Shown here: positions 22,766 through 33,907 of the stretch, piece by piece
How the letters are laid out: every line of letters begins with the position of its first letter
Position numbering within the stretch: position 1 is the first letter of the stretch
Source: Trichostrongylus colubriformis
Taxonomy: Eukaryota > Nematoda > Chromadorea > Rhabditida > Trichostrongylidae
Reading direction: 5' to 3'
Length of the DNA stretch: 64,000 nt
Assembly: GCA_963978905.1 (NCBI GenBank)
Contig: OZ022256.1
Location: 35,512,001-35,576,000 of the forward strand
Made by a program: the position numbers and the translations under genes
The notes under the pieces: model-generated
What the model saw: only the letters and a program-made list of their open reading frames with translations
Databases searched by the model: none
What the model was told of the DNA's origin: nothing

Positions 22766-25059
22766 ATAGCTTATCAGCACTCACACGTATAACGTGTTGA
22801 GCCTGTTGGCCAATATCGGCATCGAACCGTGAAGCTGAAAGCTTTAGTATCGATTTTGATATAATAATAAATTATTATAATATTGCTGGGGATAGTTGAG
22901 CATCCTATGTCCCGATCATTGCCTAGGTGTTTGATCTGACCACCCAGTATTTTGACTGTGTATTTGACCAGGATTTGATTTGACCTGAGGGGTATAAATC
23001 CCCACATTTTGTCTATGTATCATTCTATTCCGATGCCGTCGAATGAAGCTACTTTGGCGATGCACAAGGACACAATAAATATAGAGGAAATTCGGTTTTC
23101 ACAGAATTTTCGCTTCGTGACTGGTTAAGTGTCACCATGACACTGAGACATAAGTATACCTGGTACCAAACGATGTGTATTCAAAGCAGTGCGCTAACTT
23201 GGCCATGGTCAAGGAGAATAAATTGTTCCTAAGTTTCTGACCGGGCGTTTTGCGGTAAGATGGGTGCTCGAATTGACTTACAAGAAAAGTATACAACTCC
23301 AAGTGACCATCTGCAATGATTAGATATCCCTCGTAGCGCTTTTGGGCGCTGATTTCAAATTCCTACTCTAAATCTGCCAAGCTGTTCTCTGAATGAAGTT
23401 ATGGAGGTTTCTCTGAATGCACCGGTATCACATGTGAAAAAAGTTCCAAGTGCACGTCACAGATGAATACAAGAGAAGATCGAGGCATGCCAGCAGCAGC
23501 ATCGTAGAGAGGTACTCTTGATGGGATCTCCATGAGGCGGTTTTTTGTCTTTTCATAAAACTTTTTCTCTTATATCTGGGAAAATCCCCAAAAGTGTGGT
23601 CATGTACAAGTACTGTAATACTCGTTCCCCCGCAAGCTTCACTATCCCTATCTTCGAAATCGGAGAAATCTCCGTAACACAGCTTGTTTATATGAGCAGA
23701 CTCCTGTAACGCACGAAAAAGCCGTTGTTGCGTAAAACGCATTGATATTCAGGAGGCCGTTTTACACTTTGGGCAAATTTTAAGTCGAATCGAGTTTTCG
23801 GTTTTAAAATTTTCTACAAAAAAACCTTCAACCGTGACAAACATAACCTAAACTTATCTTCTATTACATACGCCGATTACACCAAAGTAACAAGCGTCAA
23901 GTAGAAGTGCTTCCTCGGCAACGATCAACGACCTGTACTTTGTTTGATATGTTGCCACCCGCCACTCAGCAGCCCATGAATTGTTCCGAAATTCGCTCAA
24001 ATCCTCGAACTGGAAGGAAACTTGTCTCGAGAAGTGTTCTGTTCTACTGAACACGAAGAACACACTGGTTTTGCGGGGAACGTGTGAATCACGCGCTATA
24101 GGCATTCAAACACACCATGTGATGGCACTACTTTTTCAGAAAAACCTCTGTACATTTATTCAGAAAATCGTTTTGGAGAATTTGAATTCAGATTGAGATC
24201 GACGTTCAAAATCGCGTTGAGCAATATGTGTCACATTGCAAATGGTCACTTCGACCTGGTATGCTTCCCATGTTAATAAGTTGCCGCACCTTGTGTTATG
24301 GCCCGAATGAAAGTGACAGACGCTACATGTTGCTGTCGCATATCCGTTTTACAGCCTACGGCGGTGGCCCGTCGCACCAGCACGTCTGAAAACTGGGTGA
24401 GATAGAGGCTCAGGTCTTGGATTTTTGCCACATTTCGTTTTTGATCACCACAGCATCCACTGAAACCTTCATCCTCATTTTTGACAGGCTACCAATTTGC
24501 TCCATCCACGTTCATGAAGAGCAATGTGATATCATAGTCAGCTCTCCTGGAAGTGGACGCGTCATTGAGGTTGGTGTGCTGCAGCACTTGGTTTTCTGCA
24601 CGATCCAATATTCTTTGTAGCAAAAATTGTCCATTGCCAGATGATGTATTGCACATTTAAATTTTGTGAAGCGAGTTTTTACCAGATACCATTACGACTG
24701 ACGATCTCGAAAAAAATGATGATCTCATTAACACTGTGAACATGACTGTGCCTACAACTTCACATGAACTTAGTTGTCACCAGTGTCGTAGTCGAACGCA
24801 CGATCGTTTCGTAAATTAATGTGGGCAGTCACCCTGTAGAATGCATTGGTTCGAGAGTGACCTGACGTAACCATTTTTGCAGATGCATGCGGGCCTAAAA
24901 CAGCACTAGTTGTGTTCTATATCAAAATTTTTACACATGCATCAGTTTTGCGATAATTTTTATATTTTCCAGAAATCCTAGGGCTACAAAATGGAGCCAG
25001 TTGTTTAGTGATTGACAGCACTTAATGATGAAAAATAAAAAAATTGTAATACACAAGGC
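22766..25059. other. no recognised gene
   Basis: AT-rich sequence. A minus frame at 23428-23742 contains YGDFSDFEDRDSE, which faintly recalls the mariner motif GDFSLEDxxRSGRP. The likeness is too weak for a call. Confidence 0.35.
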
Positions 25060-25166
25060 TTACTTGCACTCAGCAGAACAAGCCTGCGCTGTCGCAGAAG
25101 CTACCGAATTACACGACTTTTCGGCACTGCACGGCTGACATCCCGAGGTTTCGTTCATCTTGCATT
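25060..25166 (-). CDS. candidate terminal exon of a small cysteine-rich protein
   Basis: On the minus strand an acceptor-like TTCAATCTTCAG (ending at 25167) is followed by 107 nt reading, in phase 1, about 35 residues with six cysteines (pieces CKMNETSGCQPC, SCNSVASATAQAC and AECK) and then TAA at 25060-25062. Cysteine density this high in an AT-rich region is unlikely by chance, and it suggests the end of a secreted disulfide-rich peptide. Upstream exons were not identified with confidence. No family is recognised. Confidence 0.3.
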
Positions 25167-25222
25167 CTGAAGATTGAACATTTCACCGTACAGCATCATT
25201 CGAGAACATTCATCAAAGCAAC

Positions 25223-25255
25223 TTTCAGATAGTGAGTGGAGCTCACTATCTGAAA
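25223..25255. repeat. perfect 14-bp stem hairpin
   Basis: TTTCAGATAGTGAG, a 5-nt spacer TGGAG, then the exact reverse complement. TTTCAG, the nematode acceptor consensus, is present on both strands at the outer ends. It lies just upstream (minus strand) of the cysteine-rich candidate exon. Confidence 0.8.
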
Positions 25256-27081
25256 TCACTTACTGGCATGCCTAAATTCTAATAATTACAGGACCTTGGA
25301 AGAAGAAAAGAACTGAAATCGCAAGAACTTTCGCCTTCCTTCATCGTTTCTTGGAATCTAAACCACCCTATCGGCTAATATTCGTCAGCTGGAGTGGCTC
25401 AGTAGGAGCTAATAGAACGAAGATTATCAACAAGTGTTCTGCTCACGTCGTAGTAACTCAAGTTTGAAATGGTGTCACACATCAAAATACTGCCCGCAAC
25501 AATAACTTTGTGGGATCCGTCTGGGCCTTAATATCTTTGGCAATGTGTTTCTAGAGCCTAGTAAAAGTTTTCGAACTCCTCCAACCAACTCTTCCAAGAG
25601 TTTTCGAACCGATACAACTCAATCTAACAGCAACGCAAAATGTTGTCACGGAGACAATAATGTCAGCAAGAATAGTAGGCACCATCCCTACAACATTCAA
25701 CACTTGCTTCTGATTACGTTATTCCTTGACCGCTTGTGTTTGGCATAAGACTTAAATTTTTTTCCGGTAGGAAGAGATTGCAACACTGCTCTGCGATGGT
25801 GGGCGATAGTTGAGCAATGAAAATTGTAGCAGTTTCAAAAGTCTGGGCGCGGGAAATTGATGATAAAAGGAGAGGCAAATGATGCTGTAAAGGAGTCGGC
25901 CTGCGTCGATGTGGGTGGAGGCAAACTCGAAAAATGCGCGACACTGTGTGAGACAGTGATGAGACTGAGAAAATTCGGTCATATATGAAAGGGTGCGAAC
26001 GTTTACACTTATAGATGGACAACTACACGGAGTGAATTCCACGGATCAGATCGATCAGATCCACAGAATTCCACAGACGAGTGTAGTGTATCGATCGAAA
26101 TTGTCAATTTTTTTTCTGTAGAGAAACAAAAATGGGAATGGACCACTATTGGATGGACAAGATGGACAATGATACGGGGGTGGAAGACCCGTGGAAAAAG
26201 GGGTTATCGTCGATATTGATCGAAATTACAGGTTCTTGTGTAGGGGACCGGAAATGGGCAGTGGACCACTGCAACGTGTGGGTGATGCTAGAAAAGTAAA
26301 ATTTTCATAGAACCATTGTGAGGTTTTATTATTTAAGTGGTTAAAGGTACTGACTAAAGTTCACGGAAGAGAGCACTTCCGATCGACGTCTCAACGCCCG
26401 TCGTTTTATGCGAGCAGTAGTTGAGTCCGCCAACTGGTCAGTAGTATTAGCGGTAAAAGATAGATATTCAGGGTCAGTGCCTTTAATTCGTCAAGGGTAT
26501 CATGCAAAGCAATCAAAGCTGATATAAGCTAATGAATTGTAATGAACACATCCTGCACTCCATCGAGCAAGCAGATTGACTTCAGGGACCTTGCCAAGAT
26601 CCCACTGGAAGTGTTAGGATCGCTCGGCCAAAGTTTCAGAAATCTTGTTTCCGAGTTCCTTCTAACACTGCCATCATATTCCAGTGTGACTGGAGCCTAC
26701 GCACCCTTTGAAGGATAAAGGGCTGAGGGATCTCATGCAGTCACCCCAAATTCTTCAAGCTCACTTAGGATGATTGTTCGTAATCTAGTATTTCGTAATC
26801 TTTGTAATCCTTATCAAAGCTATCACGACGCTGTTTTAGTTTTATCTGCTGGCAGTAAGAGTGATGAGAAAAGGAGAATAATTCTTTTCATATCGGATAC
26901 ATCAAACTGTGGTGTCACTTCTCTGTATGTTTCTTACAAGGACATACGTGATGGCTATTTAAACCCTGAGAACCCTTATGTGGATGGCGTGCTATTCTTT
27001 CCACGGCGTACAGAAATAGCACCACTTTTGCTAATTGCTGCCTATAGCATTTTCGTATCCGTATTGGATGACAGTTCAACA
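25256..27081. other. no recognised gene
   Basis: Unique AT-rich DNA. 26040-26290 has short near-repeats of TGGACCACT and TGGACAAGATGGACAA. No domain or repeat family is recognised. Confidence 0.35.
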
Positions 27082-27330
27082 ATGGGAAACTTCATTATGC
27101 TTTTCGCTTTCATCACCGTTTGTAGTACAGCCAGGTACGCCTACGGTCAGGAGAGCTGTGAGGAGCTTGCAGCGTTTCATAGAGTTCTTGCAATATCCAG
27201 GGAGCCCATACGGTATACAAAAACAGGTCGATTTTCTCTGAGCGGTCGCTGGAACACTAAACGAGACAAGGAAAATTTTGTCGTTATAGGGAATCGGGAG
27301 GATTCGTTTCAAAGCAAGTTATCTTTTTGA
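27082..27330 (+). CDS. possible secreted-protein frame, unknown
   Basis: From the ATG at 27082 the frame begins MGNFIMLFAFITVCSTARYA, a plausible signal peptide, and runs 82 codons to a stop at 27328-27330. The frame is also open upstream to 26770, so the start is uncertain. The minus strand here is open too and carries seven cysteines in 27076-27250. No family is recognised, so the coding strand is undecided. Confidence 0.2.
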   Translation: MGNFIMLFAFITVCSTARYAYGQESCEELAAFHRVLAISREPIRYTKTGRFSLSGRWNTKRDKENFVVIGNREDSFQSKLSF

Positions 27331-27545
27331 AGGCTTCGAGCCGCTTAAGAAAGTAGTGCCAACTTCCGTATTCTATGCCAGTGTCCACCTTCCTGGTGAA
27401 AATGGCATATTTATAATTATGCGTATCTCATTTTTGGTTATACTATTTCGTGGAATACCTATCCAAACGATAATCCCTTTTCGCAGAAGAAAAAATTTCT
27501 CCATACCGTTATAATTAAAGACGATGCGAACGGTTTTTCACTCAC

Positions 27546-27720
27546 TTATTTCTTTGTGATGCAAAATTTGCCACTGACCGAGTGAATGACTTTCGGCTGC
27601 TGAGTTCAATGGGTGAACTGGTTTCGCTCCTTCTTTTTCGTTGCCTTCAGAACTTTCTGGTGACTCGTTCGCTAGCACACATGCGGTGACGATAAACACC
27701 GCGACGAAGATGGCTCTTTT
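27546..27720 (-). CDS. candidate first exon of a small secreted protein
   Basis: The minus strand has TGTTTTCAG immediately before ATG at 27720, the arrangement of a spliced-leader acceptor. The frame starts MKRAIFVAVFIVTACVLA, a clear signal peptide with likely cleavage after ...CVLA, followed by a Glu/Ser-rich stretch (ESPESSEGNEKEG). A donor-like GTGAGT begins at 27545; without splicing the frame stops at 27538. Candidate second exons follow an acceptor near 27393 or acceptors near 27265, but several frames are open and the phases conflict, so I give only exon 1. Function unknown; secreted by inference. Confidence 0.4.
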
Positions 27721-27723
27721 CAT

Positions 27724-27943
27724 CTGAAAACATTTTGAAAGGTTGACTTTGACACTGTCGTATGAAATGGATTCATGAAGTAGATGATATTTATTTTGAA
27801 AATTCGTGAATGATTCTAGAGATGGTGACAGTTAGAACGTGATTTCACGATAGATAGTCTCGTTTCATTGAAGAAATTGCACAAATAGTCTACAAGTCTC
27901 CACGTCTTCAACTGAAGGACATAGGGAAGAGCTCAAAGTTCAT
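27724..27943. promoter_or_regulatory. upstream region of the secreted-protein candidate
   Basis: Minus-strand sequence upstream of the candidate at 27720. It is AT-rich and I can name no specific element. It is listed only because it would contain the promoter and outron if that gene is real. Confidence 0.15.
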
Positions 27944-28040
27944 CAATGTCCTCTTAGAAAAATACGAGTTCCGAAAATATTTATCGACGAAACTCGGGTT
28001 CATGAACTGCGCATATGGCTCAGACATGCAGAACCGATCT
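27944..28040. repeat. direct repeat G, copy 1
   Basis: About 97 bp (ATCAATGTCCTCTTAGAAAA... through CAGACATGCAGAACCG) that recurs at 29145-29240 in the same orientation with scattered substitutions and a small indel. The type is unknown. Confidence 0.6.
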
Positions 28041-29144
28041 ATAAAACTTTTAGAACAAGCCATATTGAATCAGCACTAAACGTGAGCAGTGCGGTGAGCA
28101 TTTATATAGGGAGCATGTCTTCATGCACGACAGATTAGTGATCGTAGGTGATTTCATGACCGATGATAGCCAGAGGCCTACCATTATCCACCTGAATGCG
28201 ATCGCGCAAACACTAATCCACACTCTCATCTGCTTTTGAGCCCAAGGGAATTACATGGGATTACTGTGTGCGTCACTCTTTTTCCACATGCTAATTATTC
28301 GCAAAATCTCATTTCACTGGCGCATTTATTTGTGGGAGAATGGAAGTGCTCAGAGATTTACAACTTTTTGTGAACATAGTAAAAGGATAAATTCGGAAAA
28401 TTCTCGAATGTGACACTGAGATGTTTGGATAAGGAAAACTATATACAACATGTCATGTTTCAAGAAATAGCGAAAGTAAGCCTCGCTATGATTGGTAGCC
28501 ACACTAATTGCAACAATTGATTGGCAGCAAATATATTGATCATTGATTATATTAATGATTTCACGGAGCCCAAGAAGATATTTATTGCCCTGTTGTCTTC
28601 TCTGTGGAGATTGTTTCCGAGTCCTTCGTTTTTGATTGGAACTGATTTTTTTGCAAAGCATATGTAATAAGCAGATCCTTAGCAGGACCTTCCTGAAGTA
28701 TCGGGAAAGTAAGTCCAGTGGATTGTGATGTTTTATGACTCGAATAAGGCTATTACTAATAGCATAGCACTCGGTGGTTGTGCTCCACTTTTCTAGTTCA
28801 CCAGTGTTCGCGCTATTCCTGCTCTCACGTTTGGGTTGGCCGTAGTAACCGTTCAGTGCATGTGCCTAGAAGATGAAACTTAGCAGCAATCACCAAGTAT
28901 GGCACGAATGCCCATTTCCGTTTTGTTCACACACTCTTCACTGAAAGCAACAGCATAGTCGTGACAGGATGCATCCGGTCGATTGCTTGGGAAGAAGAGG
29001 GTTGTGAATTGGTTTAAATTTTTTCCTGTGGTTGTACAATCTTTCACCTCTTGGTGTTAACCATCTCATGCATGCAGTAGGACTCGCTTTTGTTGAGTAG
29101 CGATGGTACAGTCATCTGAGCCTATTCCAGTCACATGATACATA
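28041..29144. other. no recognised gene
   Basis: AT-rich sequence between the two copies of direct repeat G. The 103-codon minus frame at 28350-28661 has no domain. The interval could itself belong to an element bounded by the G repeats. Confidence 0.3.
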
Positions 29145-29240
29145 TTAATGTCCTCTTGGAAAAACACGAGTTCCGAAAACATCGACGAAACTCGGGTACA
29201 AGAACTGCGCAAATGGCTTAGACACGCAGAATTATTAGAA
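29145..29240. repeat. direct repeat G, copy 2
   Basis: Matches 27944-28040 (TTAATGTCCTCTTGGAAAAA... ACGAAACTCGGGT...). No terminal inverted repeats are evident. Confidence 0.6.
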
Positions 29241-29619
29241 CCGTGCATTAGAACCGCTAAAAGAATGGGTAGACGAGTAATGAACTGGCAGGGCGCCACT
29301 CTAACTCTCAACAGGATATAACAGCAACAATCTACTACGCGCTCCACAATTTACTATGCGCACTCCATGAAGTCCCGAGTGACCATTCTGACCCACTACA
29401 GCGTCTCCGCTGCGGTTCAGCTTTTTGATTCGAATGGACCTTGACTAAGGTCCATGGTTACTGCTTCAGTGCAAAGTTGCAGGTATTTTAAAACGCTCAC
29501 GAAGTTCGCTTCAAAATTGCTAACTGCGTCTGCCATCTCTAATCCCTTCGAACATGCCGTATATTGAGCACAGTTGCAAACGATCATTAGAGGAAGCTGC
29601 CATTCAGACTTTTGATCAA

Positions 29620-29821
29620 AGGAATCGCCCACAGAAAAATAAGCTTCTTTGACAACCATATGTTTATAATGTACCCCGCCTACCCGACCGAGACTTGGTG
29701 GTGCTGTATCTCAGCCGGATTCACACTCTTTCGTATAAAACTTTGCATGCGACCCACATTAGGCAAACGCAACATAAATATATAGATGACAGAAAACCTC
29801 ATTTTTCCGTGGAAGATTTCT
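29620..29821. mobile_element. MITE family A, internally deleted copy A4
   Basis: 202 bp with family A ends (AGGAATCGCCCACAG...GGAAGATTTCT), flanked by TCAA at 29616-29619 and TTAA at 29822-29825. The right arm is nearly complete (GCTGTATCTCAGCCGGATTC, ACATAAATATATAGATG). Most of the left arm and the centre are missing. Confidence 0.7.
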
Positions 29822-29828
29822 TTAATTT

Positions 29829-29865
29829 CATAAGAATCTTATGTGGAATCATAAGAATTCTTATG
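29829..29865. repeat. two adjacent palindromes
   Basis: CATAAGAATCTTATG (29829-29843) and CATAAGAATTCTTATG (29850-29865), six bases apart, just outside MITE copy A4. They may be stacked footprints or a small tandem duplication. Confidence 0.7.
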
Positions 29866-30188
29866 TGAAGTAAGGAGCGGTCCACTGTGCTTTACAAATG
29901 CGGTACACACTGACTAAAATTAAATAAGGTCACATGGGATCAGGTTTCGTCGACATGGCACGACGCAGCCTCTCCGAGCAAGAAAAAAAACATAGCCGAG
30001 AACAGCAAAAGGAATGTTATGAGCATTTATGCATAACCTATAACCCATATATAAACCAGAAGTTTGGTGTGTTTGCTTGTGTGTCTGTGTGTGTCTGTCT
30101 GTCTGTCCGTTCGTCGCATAATGCATTCTCAACTCAACTGCAGCCTGAGGAGATCGGGCAACCCGTCTAGACGGGGCTTGGAATAAAA
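29866..30188. other. no recognised gene; TGTC/TGTG run
   Basis: 30065-30110 holds a TGTGTCTGTCTGTCTGTCCG-type low-complexity run similar to those near 22570 and 32360. Several short frames, none convincing. Confidence 0.4.
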
Positions 30189-30482
30189 TGAATGGGTGCT
30201 CACATTGGAGCCCTCGCCTCGGTTCTGAAAATCGGGAAGGTCAGGAGTGGGTCTGGTGAGGTAGGGCGAGTTATAATGGGGTCGGAGCTCACGAAGTACG
30301 AAGCACATAAGAAGCAAGTCTGGAACGGGTTTGGCGAGGTTGGATACCCGCCTATCGTGGGCATGGAAAGGAATGAAATGGATGACTGCTCGAGTTCAAC
30401 ACCTCGCTTGGGTTCTCAAAATCGGGAAGATCGGGAATGGGTCTGTTGGGGTAGGGCAGGTTAGAATTGGGTAGGAAACATA
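30189..30482. repeat. diverged tandem duplication, period about 187 bp
   Basis: Unit 1 (30189-30290) and unit 2 (30375-30482) share AAAATCGGGAAG, GGGTCTG and GTAGGGC blocks in the same order. They are well diverged, so this is an old duplication. Confidence 0.55.
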
Positions 30483-30925
30483 AAACAAATAAGAACAGAG
30501 CCTATCTATGCTCGCCGTGATAGGTGCTTGTGCGGAAATCGATGGTTGAACAAATCCAAGTCTTCGCGCAACATTGCTCATTACCTATCCACCGGAGCTT
30601 CTTTGCACTCCAATACGCGTGCCGTGGAGTGCGCGCGGATGTCGGCTTGCCGCTTGCGGCAGGCCGAGAGCCGCCTCCTCACAAAACCTGCGAAGCCAGC
30701 ATTAGGAAGTGGCGAAGCTGGCCAATCCGGCTGGTTGCTCGAAGAATCTAGAAGAAGAATATGTAACATGAGGTAGTTCTACATTTTAAATATTTCTGAA
30801 TTTCATCCCTCATGTAGTTTCATCCATTCAGCGAGGTATGTAGCTAGTCATTGTTCAGAAGGGAACATTCACGACACTAAGTACATAGATGTTTCTAGCT
30901 TTCAGTATTGTACATTTTTTCTCAT
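30483..30925. other. no recognised gene
   Basis: A GC-richer stretch (30590-30740) with overlapping frames on both strands. No domain is seen. Confidence 0.35.
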
Positions 30926-30929
30926 TTAA

Positions 30930-31447
30930 AGGCACATTCCAGGATTACCCTGAGTGGGTTAAAGCGCTAAGCTATGAAATCCGAGATGCTGAGGAATACG
31001 CCGACTAAGAAAAATCCGAAAAAAAATCCCCGAAAAAGGCAAAAATAAGACCTCCTGTCACCTGGGCTTAGACGAGATTACCGCGTGAAAACGAGCCTTT
31101 GAATCAGTTCCCGCTGGCTGGTATCAGAAGGAACGCTAGGATATCACCTGTTTTCTCATGTCAATGTCTCCTTTATCATTGGCATCCCTTCCTTATCTTA
31201 TATTATCACACAAATCATAGGCCTCATTTGCCACGTTGTTGCCATCATTGCCACCGTCTTTGCCAGCAATCACGTCTGGAATGGGCGCGCCCGAGCTCCA
31301 GGGTGCGACCGAGCTGGCTTCGAGAGCTCCGCGCGCTGCGATGACTCATCGTCGCGCTTCGATATGTGCACAGCCTCCCTGCCCGTTTGGGGAACTATTA
31401 GGTCATGTGGAAGGACTGCAATGTTCCCCTAATCCTGGAATGTGCCT
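30930..31447. mobile_element. MITE family B, full copy B1
   Basis: 518 bp starting AGGCACATTCCAGGATTACC and ending CCTGGAATGTGCCT, with TTAA at 30926-30929 and 31448-31451. An inverted copy is present at 58198. It is non-coding; the 71-81-codon frames are incidental. The TTAA duplication and AGGCAC start link it to families C, D and E. Confidence 0.8.
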
Positions 31448-31451
31448 TTAA

Positions 31452-31899
31452 GCAAAACATATTGAATTAATATGAGCATACGGGAATGAACCCTCAAAGT
31501 TGGCCTCCATAGAGCACTCATGGTGCTACGTGCAATGGTTTCATATTGCCTCGTATGCAGCTCCCACACAACTGATCAAGCTGCTTCTGCATTCATAGAA
31601 CCATGATTGCGGAGACTGACTCGTCAAAAGGAAACCTAGTGTGTTACAGTAAAAGTCCTCGTGATTATCTCATAGTTTATTACTACAGAGGAAATTTAAC
31701 GCAGGAATTTAGATTCTCACACTTTTCAAACTATTCTACATACAGTTCTTGCATAGAAACACAAAAAAAGAGAAATCTTTTGTTCTGAGGCAGATAACGA
31801 AACTTTAAAAAAAAAGGACTCGTTTGAATTCCCGCCAAACCACTCTTTGAACAGAAGAACGTAGGCCAGAGCTCCGCGGCCAGCGATCATTTCTTTCCC
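31452..31899. other. no recognised gene
   Basis: AT-rich sequence with a 61-codon + frame at 31603 that has no domain. Confidence 0.35.
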
Positions 31900-32125
31900 A
31901 CTCTGCGTCTCCACTTACTCACCGCCGTTGTTTGGTTCCGCAACTCTCAAGCGCCCCCGTCTCCAGGGACAGCCCCACCCGGTCGCAAGGATTTTAGAAG
32001 CTGTATCTAAGTCTAATTTTTGTTTTACGTAACACGCCGCATGTGGCTCGTAGTAAACAAATACAACATAGATATTTGGATCCAACACACAGGACAGAAG
32101 AACTCAAATTTTGTGGACATTTCCT
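31900..32125. mobile_element. MITE family A, right-half fragment A5
   Basis: From about 31960 the sequence follows the family A right arm (AAGCTGTATCTAAGTCTAA, CAAATACAACATAGATATTTG, ends GTGGACATTTCCT before TCAA at 32126). The left arm is missing or unrecognisable, so the left boundary is approximate. Confidence 0.55.
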
Positions 32126-32129
32126 TCAA

Positions 32130-32959
32130 GCTCAGTGCGGAAGTGGGCTGAGAGACTGAAAGTTGAAACATCCACGTTTGGTGTTTCCAACTTCCAAAAC
32201 TCACTTGATGAAAGTGCTCTGAAGACTATTAAGCGATTAAAAATGGTTTCAGATCACATCACAACGATTCAGGAATCCCAATTCATTTCTGAAACACAAT
32301 GTAATTAATCACAGTGGTGGAGCACGTAGTGGCTTAGTCTCTTTGCTGGTGTGTCGGTTGGTATGTCAGTATGACTGTCTCTCCGTCCGTTCGTCCGCAG
32401 TCGAGTGATTGTGATAAGAGTGTTTGTGGGAGAAAACAATCACACACAGAGGTGAGCAGCTGAGTGGCTCGCAGCATCAATCTAAAGCTGTGATGTTACC
32501 TGCTACTTTTTTGAACTCCTGCTCCGTAACCATTCTGTGATGGGCTGACGCCGACGTGCCAGCACAAGAGAAGTGTGCGCAGATGTGAAGGCTACTAGAG
32601 GAGTACACTTCAGGCTAGGTCCGTTAAATGAAATCAGGCCAATTGAAGCGATTGCAAGTCTTCCTAACAGTTAGGTTCACCACAGTTAGTCATAAGATTG
32701 ATCATATTGTGCGCAGATGACCACGTAATGGTTCACCCCATTTGAGGGTAAGCGTCGCAGAACCTGAGCTAAGTGTCGCACCTGGATGGGTCCACTCGCT
32801 TAAGTGGTAATTTAATGTGATTGTACACTGCACTTGCTAAATCCACTTGCTAAATCGCTGAGCAGCTCTTGTTAACATTTACTTATGCGTAGCTCCTAAT
32901 AATGGCGAGTGAAGCGCGAAATATGTACATCGTGTAGCTAAAAGTGATGAGAAATAATA
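32130..32959. other. no recognised gene
   Basis: Contains another GTCTGTC/CCGTCCGTTCGTCCG run (32345-32398). No gene is supported. Confidence 0.35.
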
Positions 32960-33247
32960 CACCTAGCCTTATGGCAAGATGGGATCAATTTTTGGCGCCT
33001 CCAGCGTTGGTCGTTCCTATGGAACAAATAGGGAGTGCCTACCCCTGGCAGCAGCCCTGCCAAACCTTCTAGGAAGATACCTCCGTGTATGGGGGTTGGA
33101 CCACCCACTTACACGTATCCAACGGTCAAAAAACAATTCAGCAGCCAATGATTACTACAACTCCACCAACTATAAAAAGGTAAGGTATGGGGTAAATCAG
33201 TATGTTCTCAAAGATTTTGGCAATAATAACGTGGGTTGTGCTTGTAG
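32960..33247 (+). repeat. inverted-repeat arm of the Penelope-like fragment (left)
   Basis: 288 bp that are the near-exact reverse complement of 33617-33905. The + frame begins MGSIFGASSVGRSYGTN and reads the same linker sequence as the minus-strand arm. At 33247/33248 the match stops abruptly at the end of the endonuclease sequence, marking a rearrangement junction. Confidence 0.85.
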
Positions 33248-33905
33248 GGGATATGGTGTCATGAGAAGTTTAATCCAAAAAAGTTCTTTCTCTAGGAGAA
33301 CAAGTTTATCGTTGGTTTCAAGTGCATCCAAAATGGTTACAGTGATACCTTGGTCACATAAATAAAAATGATTATACAGGGGAGTATTTAACTTGTGATT
33401 AAATATATTTGACAAATGTTCTGTTACTCTAGATTTTATTTTCCTAGTAGTCATTCCTACATATTGCATTCCACATTTATTACACGTCAAGCAGTATATA
33501 ACATTACTACTGTTGCAGTTAGTATCATTACATTTATATGTATATATTTTTAGACCCGTAACATTTGATTTTATACTGTTACTTCTATTAGTATATTACA
33601 AACTTGGCAATTATTACTACAAGCACAACCCACATTATTATTGCCAAAATCTTTGAGAACATACTGATTTACCCCATACCTAACCTTTTTATAGTTGGTG
33701 GAGTTGTAGTAATCATTGGCTGCTGAATTGTTTTTTGACCGTTGGATACGTGTAAGTGGGTGGTCGAACCCCCATACACGGAGGTATCTTCCTAGAAGGT
33801 TTGGTAGGGCTGCTGCCAGGGATAGGCACTCCCTATTTGTTCCATAGGAACGACCAACGCTGGAGGCGCCAAAAATTGATCCCATCTTGCCATTAGGCTA
33901 GGTGT
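33248..33905 (-). pseudogene. Penelope-like element: linker, Cys-rich finger and GIY-YIG endonuclease fragment
   Basis: On the minus strand the frame from 33885 holds the linker (GVNQYVLKDFGNNNVGCAC...CQVCN). After a frameshift near 33580 it continues with a Cys-rich stretch (CNDTNCN...YCLTCNKCG) running into YVGMTTRKIKSRVTEH. This is the arrangement of Penelope-like retroelements: a cysteine finger followed by a GIY-YIG nuclease, with Tyr, Arg and His residues of that nuclease core visible. The reverse transcriptase upstream is absent. The nuclease would nick target DNA for reverse transcription. The fragment then runs directly into the inverted arm at 33247. Confidence 0.75.
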
Positions 33906-33907
33906 AC

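Noticed and set aside
23428..23742. Mariner-like frame (GDFSDFEDRDSE)
   Set aside because: Only one short motif is reminiscent; no helix-turn-helix, WVPHEL or SPDLAP box nearby.
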